From: Mansonella perstans
Taxonomy: Eukaryota; Nematoda; Chromadorea; Rhabditida; Onchocercidae
DNA: 64,000 nucleotides
Assembly (NCBI GenBank): GCA_037074765.1
Contig: JBAMDO010000177.1
Coordinates: 54,706-118,705, forward strand
Direction: 5' to 3'
The position numbers and the translations under genes were made by a program. Under the pieces are notes generated by a model. It was not told the origin of the DNA and ran no database searches. It was given only the letters and a program-made list of their open reading frames with translations. Below, piece after piece: positions 53,401 to 64,000 of this stretch (positions are counted from its first letter, which is position 1; every line of letters starts with the position of its first letter).

Positions 53401-55342
53401 ATTTTGGAAAAAACTTTCTTACTGAACTTGATTGTTTTGTCATTTGAAAATCGAATTCTACATGAATTCGCCAGTTCAATTCGAAATTTTGCAGACAGAC
53501 CTTGAGGAAAGTTTATCTTTACGGAAAATTTTATTATTTTCAGGGTGATCCGGCGTTATTTCTCAGCCTTAGTTCGACGAATGGTTTGTCGTTTAGGTTC
53601 GGCTGAGCTACAGCTGGCATCAGCACTGTTGCAATTACTTTTCAACAAGTTGGACGAAAGTGATGGAAAACTAGTGAAGAATGCGGAATTTTTTGTTTTA
53701 TTGTGCAGGTATTAGAAAGTTATGATCAGCTTTGTCCGTTATCGAGGTTGTGATATAATTCACACACTTTAAAGAGGTATTGTACGTAGATTTAGAGCGA
53801 GCCGTATAAAGGAATTATTGATATAAATGGTTGTAATTGTGATTCTAATTCAACTTCGGTAGTTTGAGTTGCTGTCTGGGAAGATCATGTCCATGGCATA
53901 GTAGCAGTAAAATTCATATTAGATCTATTCCTGGCAGTTGAAGTTTTTAGTTCTGTCTATAAATATATGAATTCTTTTAAGCCTACTGGATCACTGCAGA
54001 AGCTATGGAATTTGTCTTGACAATGTAATGCAGCTCACAGAAAAAATTTTGGATTGGTTAGATCGTGCGAAGGTAACACGTTTGAAACTTCCATATGCTT
54101 CATATCTATTTTTAATTGTTACTGGTATTGCAGCTGTTTATAAAAATACTGATCTGTTATATGAATTGTGTAGAATACCTGGAGGCAGTGCGGATGCTAT
54201 TGCTATCAAATTTGGAATTTCAAGATGTTTTTAGAAGTTTTGAAGATCTTAAGCATTTTAGCAACACACGGTTGCAAATAAGGAAAGCTATCCTGATGAT
54301 AGATCACTGATTGGACGCCTAGATGTATGTCGTAGTTTATTGGGATTTCTTTCAATTGACCAGAAAGTTGCGATTGGTTCGGAATCTAATGGTACGCAGC
54401 TGGTCAAGGTAGTGTTTTAAAGAAATGAGTGCTTTTGTATTAGTAATGATTTCGGAGCTTTCATCATGTTGAGAAGTTTTCTTGTATATTTTTTTAAAAT
54501 TGCTTATAAAGTTATTCTTTTAATTTTACATGTAATTTCATACGTGCTGTGACATACACAACTCATTTTTTTCGCTTTGATTTTATAGCAGTTGCTGGAC
54601 GAGTTTATCTTGCCATCTTCGCGAACTTATGTTGACTTGATACGGCAAAAGGAAAATGATAGTGATATTCACATACACCGTTCAGTGACGCATTCAGCAA
54701 TCTCGAAAAGTGATAAATCGCTGATTTGATAAGATCATTTCATTTGCATGATAAGAATATATTTCGTGTAAGAATATTGCTATTTTAAAAATTCGCAACG
54801 TTTTTTAGGTATAAATGAGTCGGATATGGCTATTCCACGTTCAGAAACAATGGGACCAATGCTTTCTTCTCGTTCCATTCCAGTATGTGGTACCAGTGAA
54901 AGTGCCAAGGCAGCGTACAATCTGATCGTTGCGCTTTGTGACACAACGCCGCTTAACTACCGATGCATAGTTGAAAGTCTTCTTGAGCTTTTCTACTCAG
55001 GTTCTTCATCGTTTCTTATCATTTGATGGAATTTTGGAACTGCGCTCGTCTTTTGCTCAGTGATAAGAAATTTACAAAATCCACAAACTTTACAGTTTTT
55101 CTTAAAAATCACACTGTTTTACGACTATATCTAGAACATTGGTCTATATTATGTGATCCATTTTCAATATCAGGATGCACATTTATAGAGCCAGTTCCTA
55201 CTGTAAACATTGAGTGGGAATATATGCCCGGATATTCTATTCGCTCACCGAACAGTTATGTTGGACTGAAAAATGGTGGAGCTACTTGTTATATGAACTC
55301 TGTATTCCAACAGGTGCGTTTCACTTCTTATTCTCTATTCCC

Positions 55343-55373
<31 letters not shown>

Positions 55374-58300
55374 AAACAAAATTCTGCTTATTCAGTTAGT
55401 TACGTGCAGTGAATGCAGCTCAAGATCATTATGCTGTTAAAATCAAGATTATTCGAAAATCCAGTATTATACTTTCTGCTGCTGCCAGAACTACATATTA
55501 GAAGCAGTCAAAAATCATTTTTCTGAGCACAGACAGTTATTAAGGGTTCCAATTGCTTGGTTCTAATCAAGCGATGCACGAAATTTCTTGGAGTTTTCAT
55601 ACATTAAATTAAATACGTTATGAAACAATTCATATTGCAGATATTCATGATTCAACCGTTGCGAAGCGCCGTAATCAATGCCAACTTTGCTGATGACATG
55701 AGTGTCGATGAAATGGTTATAAATATAATTCGTTGCACAAAATTTGTGATTGTTGACAATCTACTTTTAGTTCAATCTTTTTTTTTTCGTTTCAGGATTA
55801 TAATATTTTGGAAGAGCATTATCATACAACAATTTTGAAAGCTGTGCAATCGATTTTTGCACATTTGCTTGGTTCTGAGATGCAGTTCTACTCTCCAAAA
55901 TTTTTCTGGAAACATTTCCGGTTAGTCAAGAATTGTAGTTTATGTTTTTGAAAATCAAGCTGAAATTTATCTTTCTGAGAGCTTAAGCTGAAAAAAAGGC
56001 GTATTTTAGATTCTATGGTCAAGCAGTAAATGTGCGGGAGCAGCAGGATGCTCTAGAATTTTACAACGCTCTTTTCGATTCTATAGATGAAGGTCTTAAG
56101 AAGTTGGGTGAACCGCCTATTTGTGAGAATTTATTTGGTGGAACGTTTGCTGATCAAAAGATTTGCAAAGATTGTCCGCATAGGTATAAAATGCTTGTGC
56201 ATTTTTTTTGCTTTTTGATTTTTCAGAGTTGCTTCTCCGATTACTGTTGAAATGCGAAATCTATTCCATGATCATGTAACGCTAAAATACTTCTTTCTTT
56301 ATCTTAATAGATGGGGAAATTTATGTGTCAGGTCGGATGAGCGAAAAATAAATTTTTGCTCTTATTCACTTTTTTTTTTCTGTCCAACTGTTCCATGTTT
56401 CTGTTTGAGCATACATTTTTTTATAAAAATATTAATGCGAAGAACCATTTACATTGCAGATATCAACGCGAAGAGCCATTTACATCAATCTCAGTTGACG
56501 TACGATCTCATAACAACCTCCTTGATTCGCTTAAAGAATATGTGAAGGGGGACTTGTTGAACAACGATAATGCATATCTATGTGAAGAATGTAATAAAAA
56601 AGTAGGTATTTTATTGTATCTCAAATCACAAAAATTTTAGATCCAGTTTCCAGATTTTGGGATAATCTACGATAAGATATGCGCGAGAAAGAAAACAAAA
56701 GCAAAAAAAAAAGGAAAATTCATTATTTTTTTTTCGAGAAATGCTATTTTACATCTTCTGGTAAATTCAACGGGGGTTGTATGAAGAACACGCTTGTTAA
56801 TTGATGATCAACTGGAAAAAAAAAAAAAAAAAAAAAAAAAACGAACTGATGGCTAGTGTTTGATAGGTGACGGCAGTGAAACGACTATGTGTTGCCAGAT
56901 TACCACCGTATTTGACAATACAACTGAAAAGATTTGATTTTGATTGGGAACGTGATTCACCACAAAAATACAATGATTATTTCGAATTTCCAATTAATCT
57001 TGATATGATGCCTTTTACTGTTCATGGATTAGCTCAAGCTGAAGGTATTTTTTGCAAAGCTACATGAGATATAGCGAATAGCGGTATTCGTTACATTTTT
57101 AGGCGGCACAAAACTTTGTGTTTTTTTTGTTTCTATTGATTTGACATGGAAAAGAAATTTAGGAGAAGTTTACATAATCATTTTGCTTTTTTACTTTAAA
57201 AGCGATTTTTTTCGTTAACAACCCTCAATTGATAATGCGCATTTCAGCAGACACTTGATGTTTGCGCAATTTTTTTTCCAAATACATTCCTGCCTAATTA
57301 ATTAGCTTATTTACAGGGGAGATTTCGAAAGAAGAATTGACGCATTCGTCAGTAACCGATAGCGGTCGAGGTGCATTTTTGAATATTTTTAGGAAATATT
57401 TTTGTGGATTTTCAGAATATTCGAAAATATGTAGAAAGGAGAATACATATATCTCTGTAGTGTAGATGAGATTAAGGAATTAACATAAGTGACCTGCACC
57501 TCTGCTTATTTTTTCTTTTCGCAATTATGATTTGAATTTGCGTCGTTCAAAGATTGAAATTGCAGGTACATCTGAAAGAGCATCACCGGAAGCAAGTGAT
57601 GTTTATATTGGTACTGTCACTTCCACATCGGATGTTAAGCTGGATGATAATAAGTTCGTTATTTCTAATTTTACAATGTTTACTAAATAATTGTGGAGCG
57701 ATTGTACTTTCAATACATGTTATGAAGTGCTTTTAGTGGTACGAAATATTGTTTACGTGGCGTGATTGTACATTCGGGACAAGCTAATGGTGGCCATTAT
57801 TATTCATTCATTCGTTCCGATGAAGATGGTGGTCGTTGGTTCAAATTTGACGATGTTGACGTAACCGAATGGCATTTGAACAAAGAGGTGAATTTGGATA
57901 AATAACGCGAAAAGATATCTTTCAGTTTTTCACTTAAGAGTCAATTTGTTCTTGGATTTTCTCGTTGTTGGTCAAATTTTGTGCTATTGATCCTTTGCTT
58001 TACTTTTTCTTTATTTATTTGCTTAGGTATTTGAATTCCTGTAAAATAGGTTTTACAATACTTCAGTAGATTATTCACTAGATTCTGTTTCCTGCTCTAT
58101 TTGCAAAATTTTTGTGTTCTTTAAGGAAATTTCTTTTTTTTTTTTTCAAATACTTAAGCAAATAAATGGAGTATAAGGAAAAAAATATTAGAAAACTGTG
58201 ATTGGTAAAAATATTCAGTATTTGATGTGACTATAATGTTCGAAAATTGACAAAAGAGTTGTATGAAAAATTGCCAGATGGTTCATTTTTCAAATCTTTA

Positions 58301-61300
58301 CGTGATTTTAGGAAATGCGAAGTATGTGGTTTGGTGGTGAGTACATTGCGGATACGTTTGAAAGTAGCAGCCACTATCAGAAAAAGCGGCAGAAGCGCTG
58401 GTGGAATGCGTATTTACTCATTTATGAGAAGGTTTCCACGAAATTTTCAGAATTTAAATTCCCGCCTAATGATCCGGCAAAATGCTGAAAAGAATACTTG
58501 TTTTGAAATTTTCAAAGTTCTTTTAGATTTTTTGTTGAAATCAACGAATTGTTAATCCAGATCATTATTTAGTCGGTTTAATTTTTTGTAATTTGAAAGG
58601 TGTAGTAGTTACACCGTCTTATGTGGAATGTATTACTATGCTTTGTCAACTATATATTGTTTGATTATTCGCTAAACATTGCTGTCAATGTTTGGAGCGT
58701 TTAACTTTCTGGCTGGATATAGCTATATTTAAGTTTCTCATCCACCTATACTTATACAGAATGTAGAACTGGATCCAGTTGAACTTTCTAACAATCATTT
58801 TATAGGTTTCAACTTTCAAATATTTTTATAGGTTTCAACTGTTTCGGGGGCTTCATCATCATCAGTAGAATTAACGATTTCTTGCTCTTCTGCACAACAA
58901 TCACATTCGTCTTCCAACAGTCCGCTCAGTTTAGATAAGAAAATAGGTGCCATGTCTATTAGTAAGTTCCCCTTTTTTGTGTAAGGATGCAACCTTAAAG
59001 TTGCAGCGATTCGCCAGTGCATATTTTTCGAGGAGAGGATCGTAGTCCATAAATTGGTTGGAAGTGTCATACAGTTGGTGAAAGTTTTTTACTAATCCTA
59101 TATTCTGTCCTCTCCTACTATTAATCATAACAAAAACAGTGGATATTAAATGGATACGTGCCAGAAAATTTTTTCTTATGAGGGAATTTCGAATGAAGGG
59201 ATGAACATATTTTTATAAATGAAACATGAAAAAATAAAATACCCATGCAATGCATAAAAACATACAAGTACAGCGTAAATGAATAAAATATCTATTTCAG
59301 GTACTCGTATCCGACAGATGCCTCCAAAACTAGAAGCTTTGGTTCGTGGCAAAAACACTTGTGCTATGCATGAACGATCGCAGTAAGTTGAAAGATTTTG
59401 ATACGTTTGTTTTTCATTCCATGCAATTTTCCAGATATCTCCTGTTTATCACCTGTTATATCGACTATTATGTGACGCGTGTTAGTATATTTTAGTACGC
59501 TTTTTATCATATTTCTATATGCTATCTTATGGATACAAGCACACAAGAAGCTTTTTTTTTATAAACCAATAAAATATTGTTAGTCAAAAAGGAAGATCGT
59601 TTGCGAGTAGTTCCTAAATTTTTCTTGACCAGGGACCACATTGGTTTTTTTATTTGTAACAGGAACTAAGTTCAAAAATGACAGATTCTGTTAATTTGAC
59701 CATAAACTTTAATCAAAATATTTTAATACATTAGTTGAACTTAGACTAGCATTATAATATAAAAGAACGAACATTTTTCAGTAAAATATTCAGTCTAGTT
59801 TTCAGCAGCGTGAGATTCAACAGCTTATATCTCCTTTTACAGACAAATTACAGCATAGCAAAAACAAAAAACAAAAATGCAAAAGCCTGTTTCTACTCAT
59901 CTACTGGTACCCTCGCAACCCGTGCTTGGGAATTAATACTATTAAAGTCTATTGCATTAAATCAGAGATCCGAAGTTACATGAATCCAAGTTCGGCGATA
60001 TGACTGATATATTGACCACGACAGTTATTAGTTATTTAAGTAAATTATCCTTTAGAGATATTCCCATGGAATATTAGAATAGGTCAAATTTTTGGATTAT
60101 GAAGTTTAATTTTTTTAAACTGAAAAATCTCATCCAATAAAATATTTTATCTGCAGCAGCTAATGTATTTCATCGAATTATTTACATGTCTTGGTTAAAT
60201 CCAGAGCTTGAAATTAAACTGCTAATTTTTAGTATAACAAATTTTCAGATATACTCCGAATTATTTTCAATTTATTCGTGATATTTGCTCACGGGCGGTT
60301 CGGATGATTAAGCAGATGGATCTCGAATTTCAGGAGTAAGGCACAGTATTCATTATATTTTAGAGCATTTCAAGTTCGAATTTTCGATTGATATTATTCA
60401 TGTATGAGCTGTTAATCACGGAAAGCAATTCTTGATTCTGTTGTTTTTTCAGCGATTATTATTTGTTAACGACAAAACTGCTAAGCAAATTTCTATTTTC
60501 CACCGGTCTACGAGCAAAGAAAACGTTACGGTAAGAAGTTCAGCCAGTCAATATATCTATGATTTATCTGCTTCATGCATTTTGTTTGTCCTTTTCACGT
60601 TTTTTTTTTCGCGTGTGGGTTTGGCAAGATCTTGCTCCTTACTTTTCACAGGAAATAAAATATAAATTGCAGTTCGGGTAATATAACAGAATGGCAAAAA
60701 ACTTACGAAATATTGTTTTCATCATCAAAATCTTCTCGTGGATGGTTTATTTGCAATATTATGTTCCAGTCTAAAGTGGTTGTTTTATATCTTCTTTCCG
60801 CACCTTCAACTGATGTAAGCATATCAGAACTGTGGATTGGTAATTTACAAGTTTCGGAAGAAATATCGATCTTTTAACCAAATTCTCAACGTATCACTCT
60901 TGTGATATAGAGGAGGAACTAAGATACAATTTCTTCCATCACGAATTATAAAAAGCATCTAATTTCCGAGATGTATTGTTAGATAAATGAGGTTACAAAA
61001 GAAACATAGATTACAAAAGATTTCGTTTTCGACCACAGGCTTAATCAATTTAAACAAACAGCCTCAATTATCAAATTACACAAAGATTTGGATTTCAAAT
61101 TAGAAATTTCATGATTGTTTTATGCTTCAGGTGCGATACTTTTTCACAAATCTATTTGTAACACTTTTGAATGCAACAACACATGATTATATTGATGTAA
61201 TTCGACCGTATATGCGTAAGTTTCAACTGCTGGGTGGAAATTTTTATCAGGAGAATAATATTTTAAATTATTGTATTTCGAGCTACTCTTAAATTGTTCG

Positions 61301-64000
61301 TTTGAATTCTTAGGTTGGATTAGGACAGTAACTTCTGATGTTTATATTTTGCAGTTCTTTTATCATATCTTTTTGTTATCACAATAATTGGAGTTAGAAA
61401 TTAAATTTTGGTTACTAGGCAACTTTTCCGAGATATACATATTGATTGTTCTATGGTTACAGTTGCAGGAGATTGCCCTGATTTCAAAATTGATGCTGTT
61501 TATAAGGCGGGTGATACATTATCTGATATGTTTATCAGTTTGTTACTTATCATTCCTCGCAACTACTTCACAGAATTCGTCTTTCATCCTACACAATATA
61601 TAGCTTTGTTCAATCTTTATGCTCAGTCAGGTTTGGAGCAGGTATTTATTTCTGTGTTTTCTATTTTCTATTCTGTTACTCTTTGAATTTTCTGAAATTG
61701 TACCTTAATCTAGCCATCAGTAGTTCTGTGCCTCATAGATTAATTCGGTAGGCTTTTAAAATTTCAGTTAGTAACGTACTGCTTACTTTTAAGGGTAGAA
61801 TAATTTCAGAAAAAACAGCTAGTGCGAAAAGGTGCCTTGCATGCATTGTTGGTGCTCATTTCACGGGATGATTACCATATCAAAGTGATTTATCAAGATA
61901 GTTCGAAACTGTATGAAGTTATTTCATTACTGCTCAGGACTTGCAAATTTGAATGGCAAGGAAAGGTGAGAAATAAACTAATGCATAAGTTATGTTTTAA
62001 CGAGCTCACATTGTGCTTCCCCACTTTATTTTTTCTAAAATTGCAGAATATGCGCCGTTAGATAAATTTTGATATAAAGACAATCAGTTTTTAATTTTTT
62101 CACAGAATGCCAATTTGAATCCATACGCTATTACAATGAGTAGTCTTGTTCAAGCACCGCAAGATGTTGCTCAGTGGATGGATGAACCACTTTTCGTTAA
62201 TAGGTACTCTTTGCAATTAATTTTTTTAATTTGCTTTAATTTGTTGTGTGATATATTTCTAACATTTTTACGGAGGAAGTAAAAACATCAGCTGTTTTAT
62301 CAGTTTGTCATTATAAGCATGAGATTATGCTTTAATTCACGATATAATACGAGCGTAAACTTATGGCAAGATTTAGGTTGCTGAAGCAACTGGTCGAATT
62401 GCCTACTGATCGCGCAGTTGCACTAGACACGATCTTATTTTTATGCTGGGAGAACCTTCAGTTTACCAAGATTCTTCTATTTCATTTTTCATTTGAGGTA
62501 CATAATTGATATAACAGTAACATTTAGCATTACTATCACTTTTAGTATTACATTAATATATACGTTAAAAAAGCGTCCTTACGTCCTGATACGAGTCCTT
62601 ACTTCTCAGAGACACTCAAAATTTTACTGTGTATAATTTAGGACGTTTACTTCATTTTATTGTGTTCCGAAAAAAGAGTTAATGCAAAGATATTGGGAAA
62701 TTTCCCCATTTCTTACTGGTACTTATAGTTCAGAACTATATTATTTGCTTGACCAAATAAGCAATTGCTTCATTGCTAATTAAATGCAAACAAGGTAATA
62801 TAGGGTAGTAATTGTTACGATGGATACCTTATGAATGAAGAAATTATCTGTTCTTTTATAACGTCACAGTTTTTGGGAACTCAATTCTTTAGGTCCTTTA
62901 ATGATATATAAGCACACTGAAGCATTTCTGTATGGAACAGGATTTTAAATCTTATTTTATTAAACTTCTGGATTGTAGGGAATGAAATTATGAAGTGAGA
63001 ATCCTGGCTAGAAATTGTTCGATTCACTTTACACCATAAATTTATCCGTAACATAATGATTTCGTTTGTTCAACTTAATGGTATCATTTCATTCAACTCC
63101 GAACTAAATCACTCTATTTTTAAGTGTTTATTTACACCGAATGAAGTGCGAAACACGACATTAATCTTGGAAAATATTCTTGAAATCAATGATTCGGTAC
63201 GACGAGAGCGGCAGCGTTTGGTACTTTTAGGTTTCGGTAAGTCTTTCTTGGACTTTTTTTTTTTGCGGAATTTGCATGACTTAGATGAATTTAGAAAACA
63301 AGAACTGAAGTATTCCAAGAAGCACACACACGCACTGTTTCTGACATTTTTCAAATGATTCTATAAATTTTGATAATATGCCATATTATTTATATGAGCG
63401 GCTCAAATTTTTTTTATTGAATTGATTTTAATCGAGAAATTTTGGAGAAGGAAAAATTAGTTGGCTAATGATTCCTTTCTGGGAGTTTTTCGTACTGATG
63501 TCGGTTTTTTGCTGCACTAATTGATAATAAATATTATTACTGGTCGGCCCATTCCGGTACACTGTGATGTGCATTTTTTTTGCATCAAAATTAGGCAAAG
63601 AAAATCATGATTTGGGAGAGCAATTTGTGTGCTAAAAAAAACAACTTCTGAGAATACTCGGAGTTGGACATATCTCACTTGATTGGGGATTGGGGTTTTT
63701 GCGCAAATTCAATTGGAGATTTCTTCTTAATTCAATTTTAAATTAGTTTAACAGTGAATTGATTTGGATGTAATAGCTGTATAAAGTAATTACTCAGCTT
63801 TTTATACCAATTTTCTTTTTTTTTTTCAGAAAATGGTCCTCAAAAGTACAAGGGTTTTGTTGCAATAATGTTCGGTCAGAGAGATGTCTATTCATGGAAA
63901 GCATATCATTTGTTGCGAATGTTAATTGAAATTGCTTCCAATAATGACGAGATTATTAAGGTTGCTCTTGAAATGTTCCGTGACAGTTCATTCTTATACT
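39292..64000 (+). CDS. USP9X: USP9X / fat facets-type ubiquitin carboxyl-terminal hydrolase (3' end beyond window)
   Basis: Large cysteine protease that removes ubiquitin from substrates; in animals this family acts in protein stability, endocytosis and polarity. About 60 exons, listed in the block entries, join with GT-AG borders and nearly unbroken phase to roughly 2,760 codons within the window. Human USP9X is about 2,570 residues in total, so the extra length is mostly an N-terminal extension. Marker segments: [20 protein letters not shown], the Cys box [70 protein letters not shown] and the His box [14 protein letters not shown]. These fit USP9X/FAF better than USP24 ([25 protein letters not shown]). 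Reading continues to base 64000, so the C-terminus is missing. Least certain: the N-terminal exons, the end of the ubiquitin-like exon, and the exon near 63080-63236. Confidence 0.93.
42923..50979 (+). other. USP9X-like gene, block 2: N-terminal helical-repeat region
   Basis: Exons: 42923-42996, 43183-43295, 43833-43963, 44473-44581, 44748-44948, 45203-45390, 45654-45744, 46031-46137, 46231-46414, 46616-46708, 46992-47172, 47537-47624, 47770-47866, 48060-48206, 48288-48420, 48459-48474 (predicted microexon), 48698-48923, 49361-49509, 49723-49822, 50079-50196, 50906-50979. The protein follows human USP9X along its armadillo-like region: for example [43 protein letters not shown] and [11 protein letters not shown]. 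Phases agree at every join when the microexon is included. Confidence 0.85.
48459..48474 (+). other. Predicted 16-nt microexon of the USP9X-like gene
   Basis: ATGCTCAAATTTTAAG lies between TTTTAG and GTTACA. Without it, the exon ending 48420 (one base, T, left over) joined to the best acceptor TTCAG (48714) would create TAA. With it, and an acceptor at ACTAAG (48697), the frame reads [20 protein letters not shown] without a break. Confidence 0.55.
51210..51475 (+). other. USP9X-like gene, block 3: ubiquitin-like segment
   Basis: One exon starting [20 protein letters not shown] after [27 protein letters not shown] matches in position and character the ubiquitin-like domain before the catalytic region of USP9X (RKLIGQLNLKDKSLI...). 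The 3' border is uncertain: candidate donors lie between about 51450 and 51475, and phase 0 favours GTTTTT near 51477. Confidence 0.7.
51614..55000 (+). other. USP9X-like gene, block 4: helical region before the catalytic domain
   Basis: Exons: 51614-51804, 51900-52077, 52256-52411, 52515-52763, 52897-53127, 53258-53388, 53544-53708, 53982-54072, 54262-54408, 54589-54709, 54809-55000. Segments comparable to USP9X include [51 protein letters not shown] and [20 protein letters not shown]. Several donors here are chosen by phase (CCG|GTTAAA at 52764; TC|GTACGT at 53389). An optional exon might lie at 54134-54210. Confidence 0.8.
55174..58431 (+). other. USP9X-like gene, block 5: USP catalytic domain
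   Basis: Exons: 55174-55313, 55641-55715, 55796-55920, 56010-56183, 56460-56601, 56867-57044, 57317-57370, 57566-57653, 57737-57887, 58312-58431. The nucleophile Cys is the TGT at 55287-55289 in GGATCYMNS. The catalytic His is the CAT at 57795-57797 in NGGHYYSF, followed by the acidic residue in WFKFDDVD. Two CxxC pairs (56164-56175 and 56581-56592) form the expected zinc-binding fingers. The domain ends [15 protein letters not shown]...[12 protein letters not shown], as in USP9X. All catalytic elements are present, so an active protease is expected. Confidence 0.93.
58832..64000 (+). other. USP9X-like gene, block 6: C-terminal region, incomplete
   Basis: Exons: 58832-58961, 59301-59382, 60249-60335, 60453-60530, 60673-60814, 61131-61215, 61469-61641, 61810-61965, 62106-62203, 62377-62497, about 63080 (or 63125)-63236, and 63830 to the window edge. 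It starts with a serine-rich linker, then [18 protein letters not shown] and [18 protein letters not shown]. Further parts align with human USP9X ([43 protein letters not shown]). The last exon is open to base 64000. Confidence 0.83.

Noticed and set aside
58247..58555. 102-codon plus frame ([18 protein letters not shown])
   Set aside because: Wrong frame: the adjacent frame of 58312-58431 gives [10 protein letters not shown]...[12 protein letters not shown], the conserved end of the USP domain.

Overview
The window looks like nuclear DNA of a nematode, most likely a parasitic, filarial-type (clade III) species. It is strongly AT-rich. Exons are small (about 50-270 nt), and introns of roughly 100-900 nt end in T-rich tracts plus TTTCAG/TTGCAG/TTTTAG. 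The reconstructed proteins are animal families: SOX, M6/proteolipid and USP9X. The species cannot be named from sequence alone, and exon joins were made by eye from splice consensus, phase continuity and family similarity.

Layout. 1-14368: no gene supported; A/T runs and microsatellites (GA/CT, TTCA, CA/GT, TCA, TATTAC). 14369-17995 (+): a six-exon SOX-type HMG-box gene with a 49-glutamine tract before the box. 19357-21197 (-): a four-exon gene of unknown function, convergent with the SOX gene; its exons are too short to show up in a simple ORF scan. 21198-32690: mainly intergenic, with decayed direct repeats, two degenerate or exact minisatellites and a 230-bp CAA/CAG-type repeat. 32691-36920 (+): a six-exon four-transmembrane M6/PLP-family gene with one GC-AG intron. 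36921-39291: intergenic, with a CpG-richer patch and foldbacks. 39292-64000 (+, runs off the end): about 60 exons of a USP9X/fat-facets-type deubiquitinase, with an unrecognised N-terminal extension, long helical-repeat region, ubiquitin-like segment, USP catalytic domain with Cys, His and two CxxC pairs intact, and most of the C-terminal helical region.

The four genes have no evident joint pathway: a transcription factor, an unknown protein, a neuronal-type membrane protein and a ubiquitin protease. The most useful results are the hidden minus-strand gene, the exon map of the USP9X-like gene including a predicted 16-nt microexon, the polyglutamine SOX exon, and a possible alternative exon in the M6 gene.
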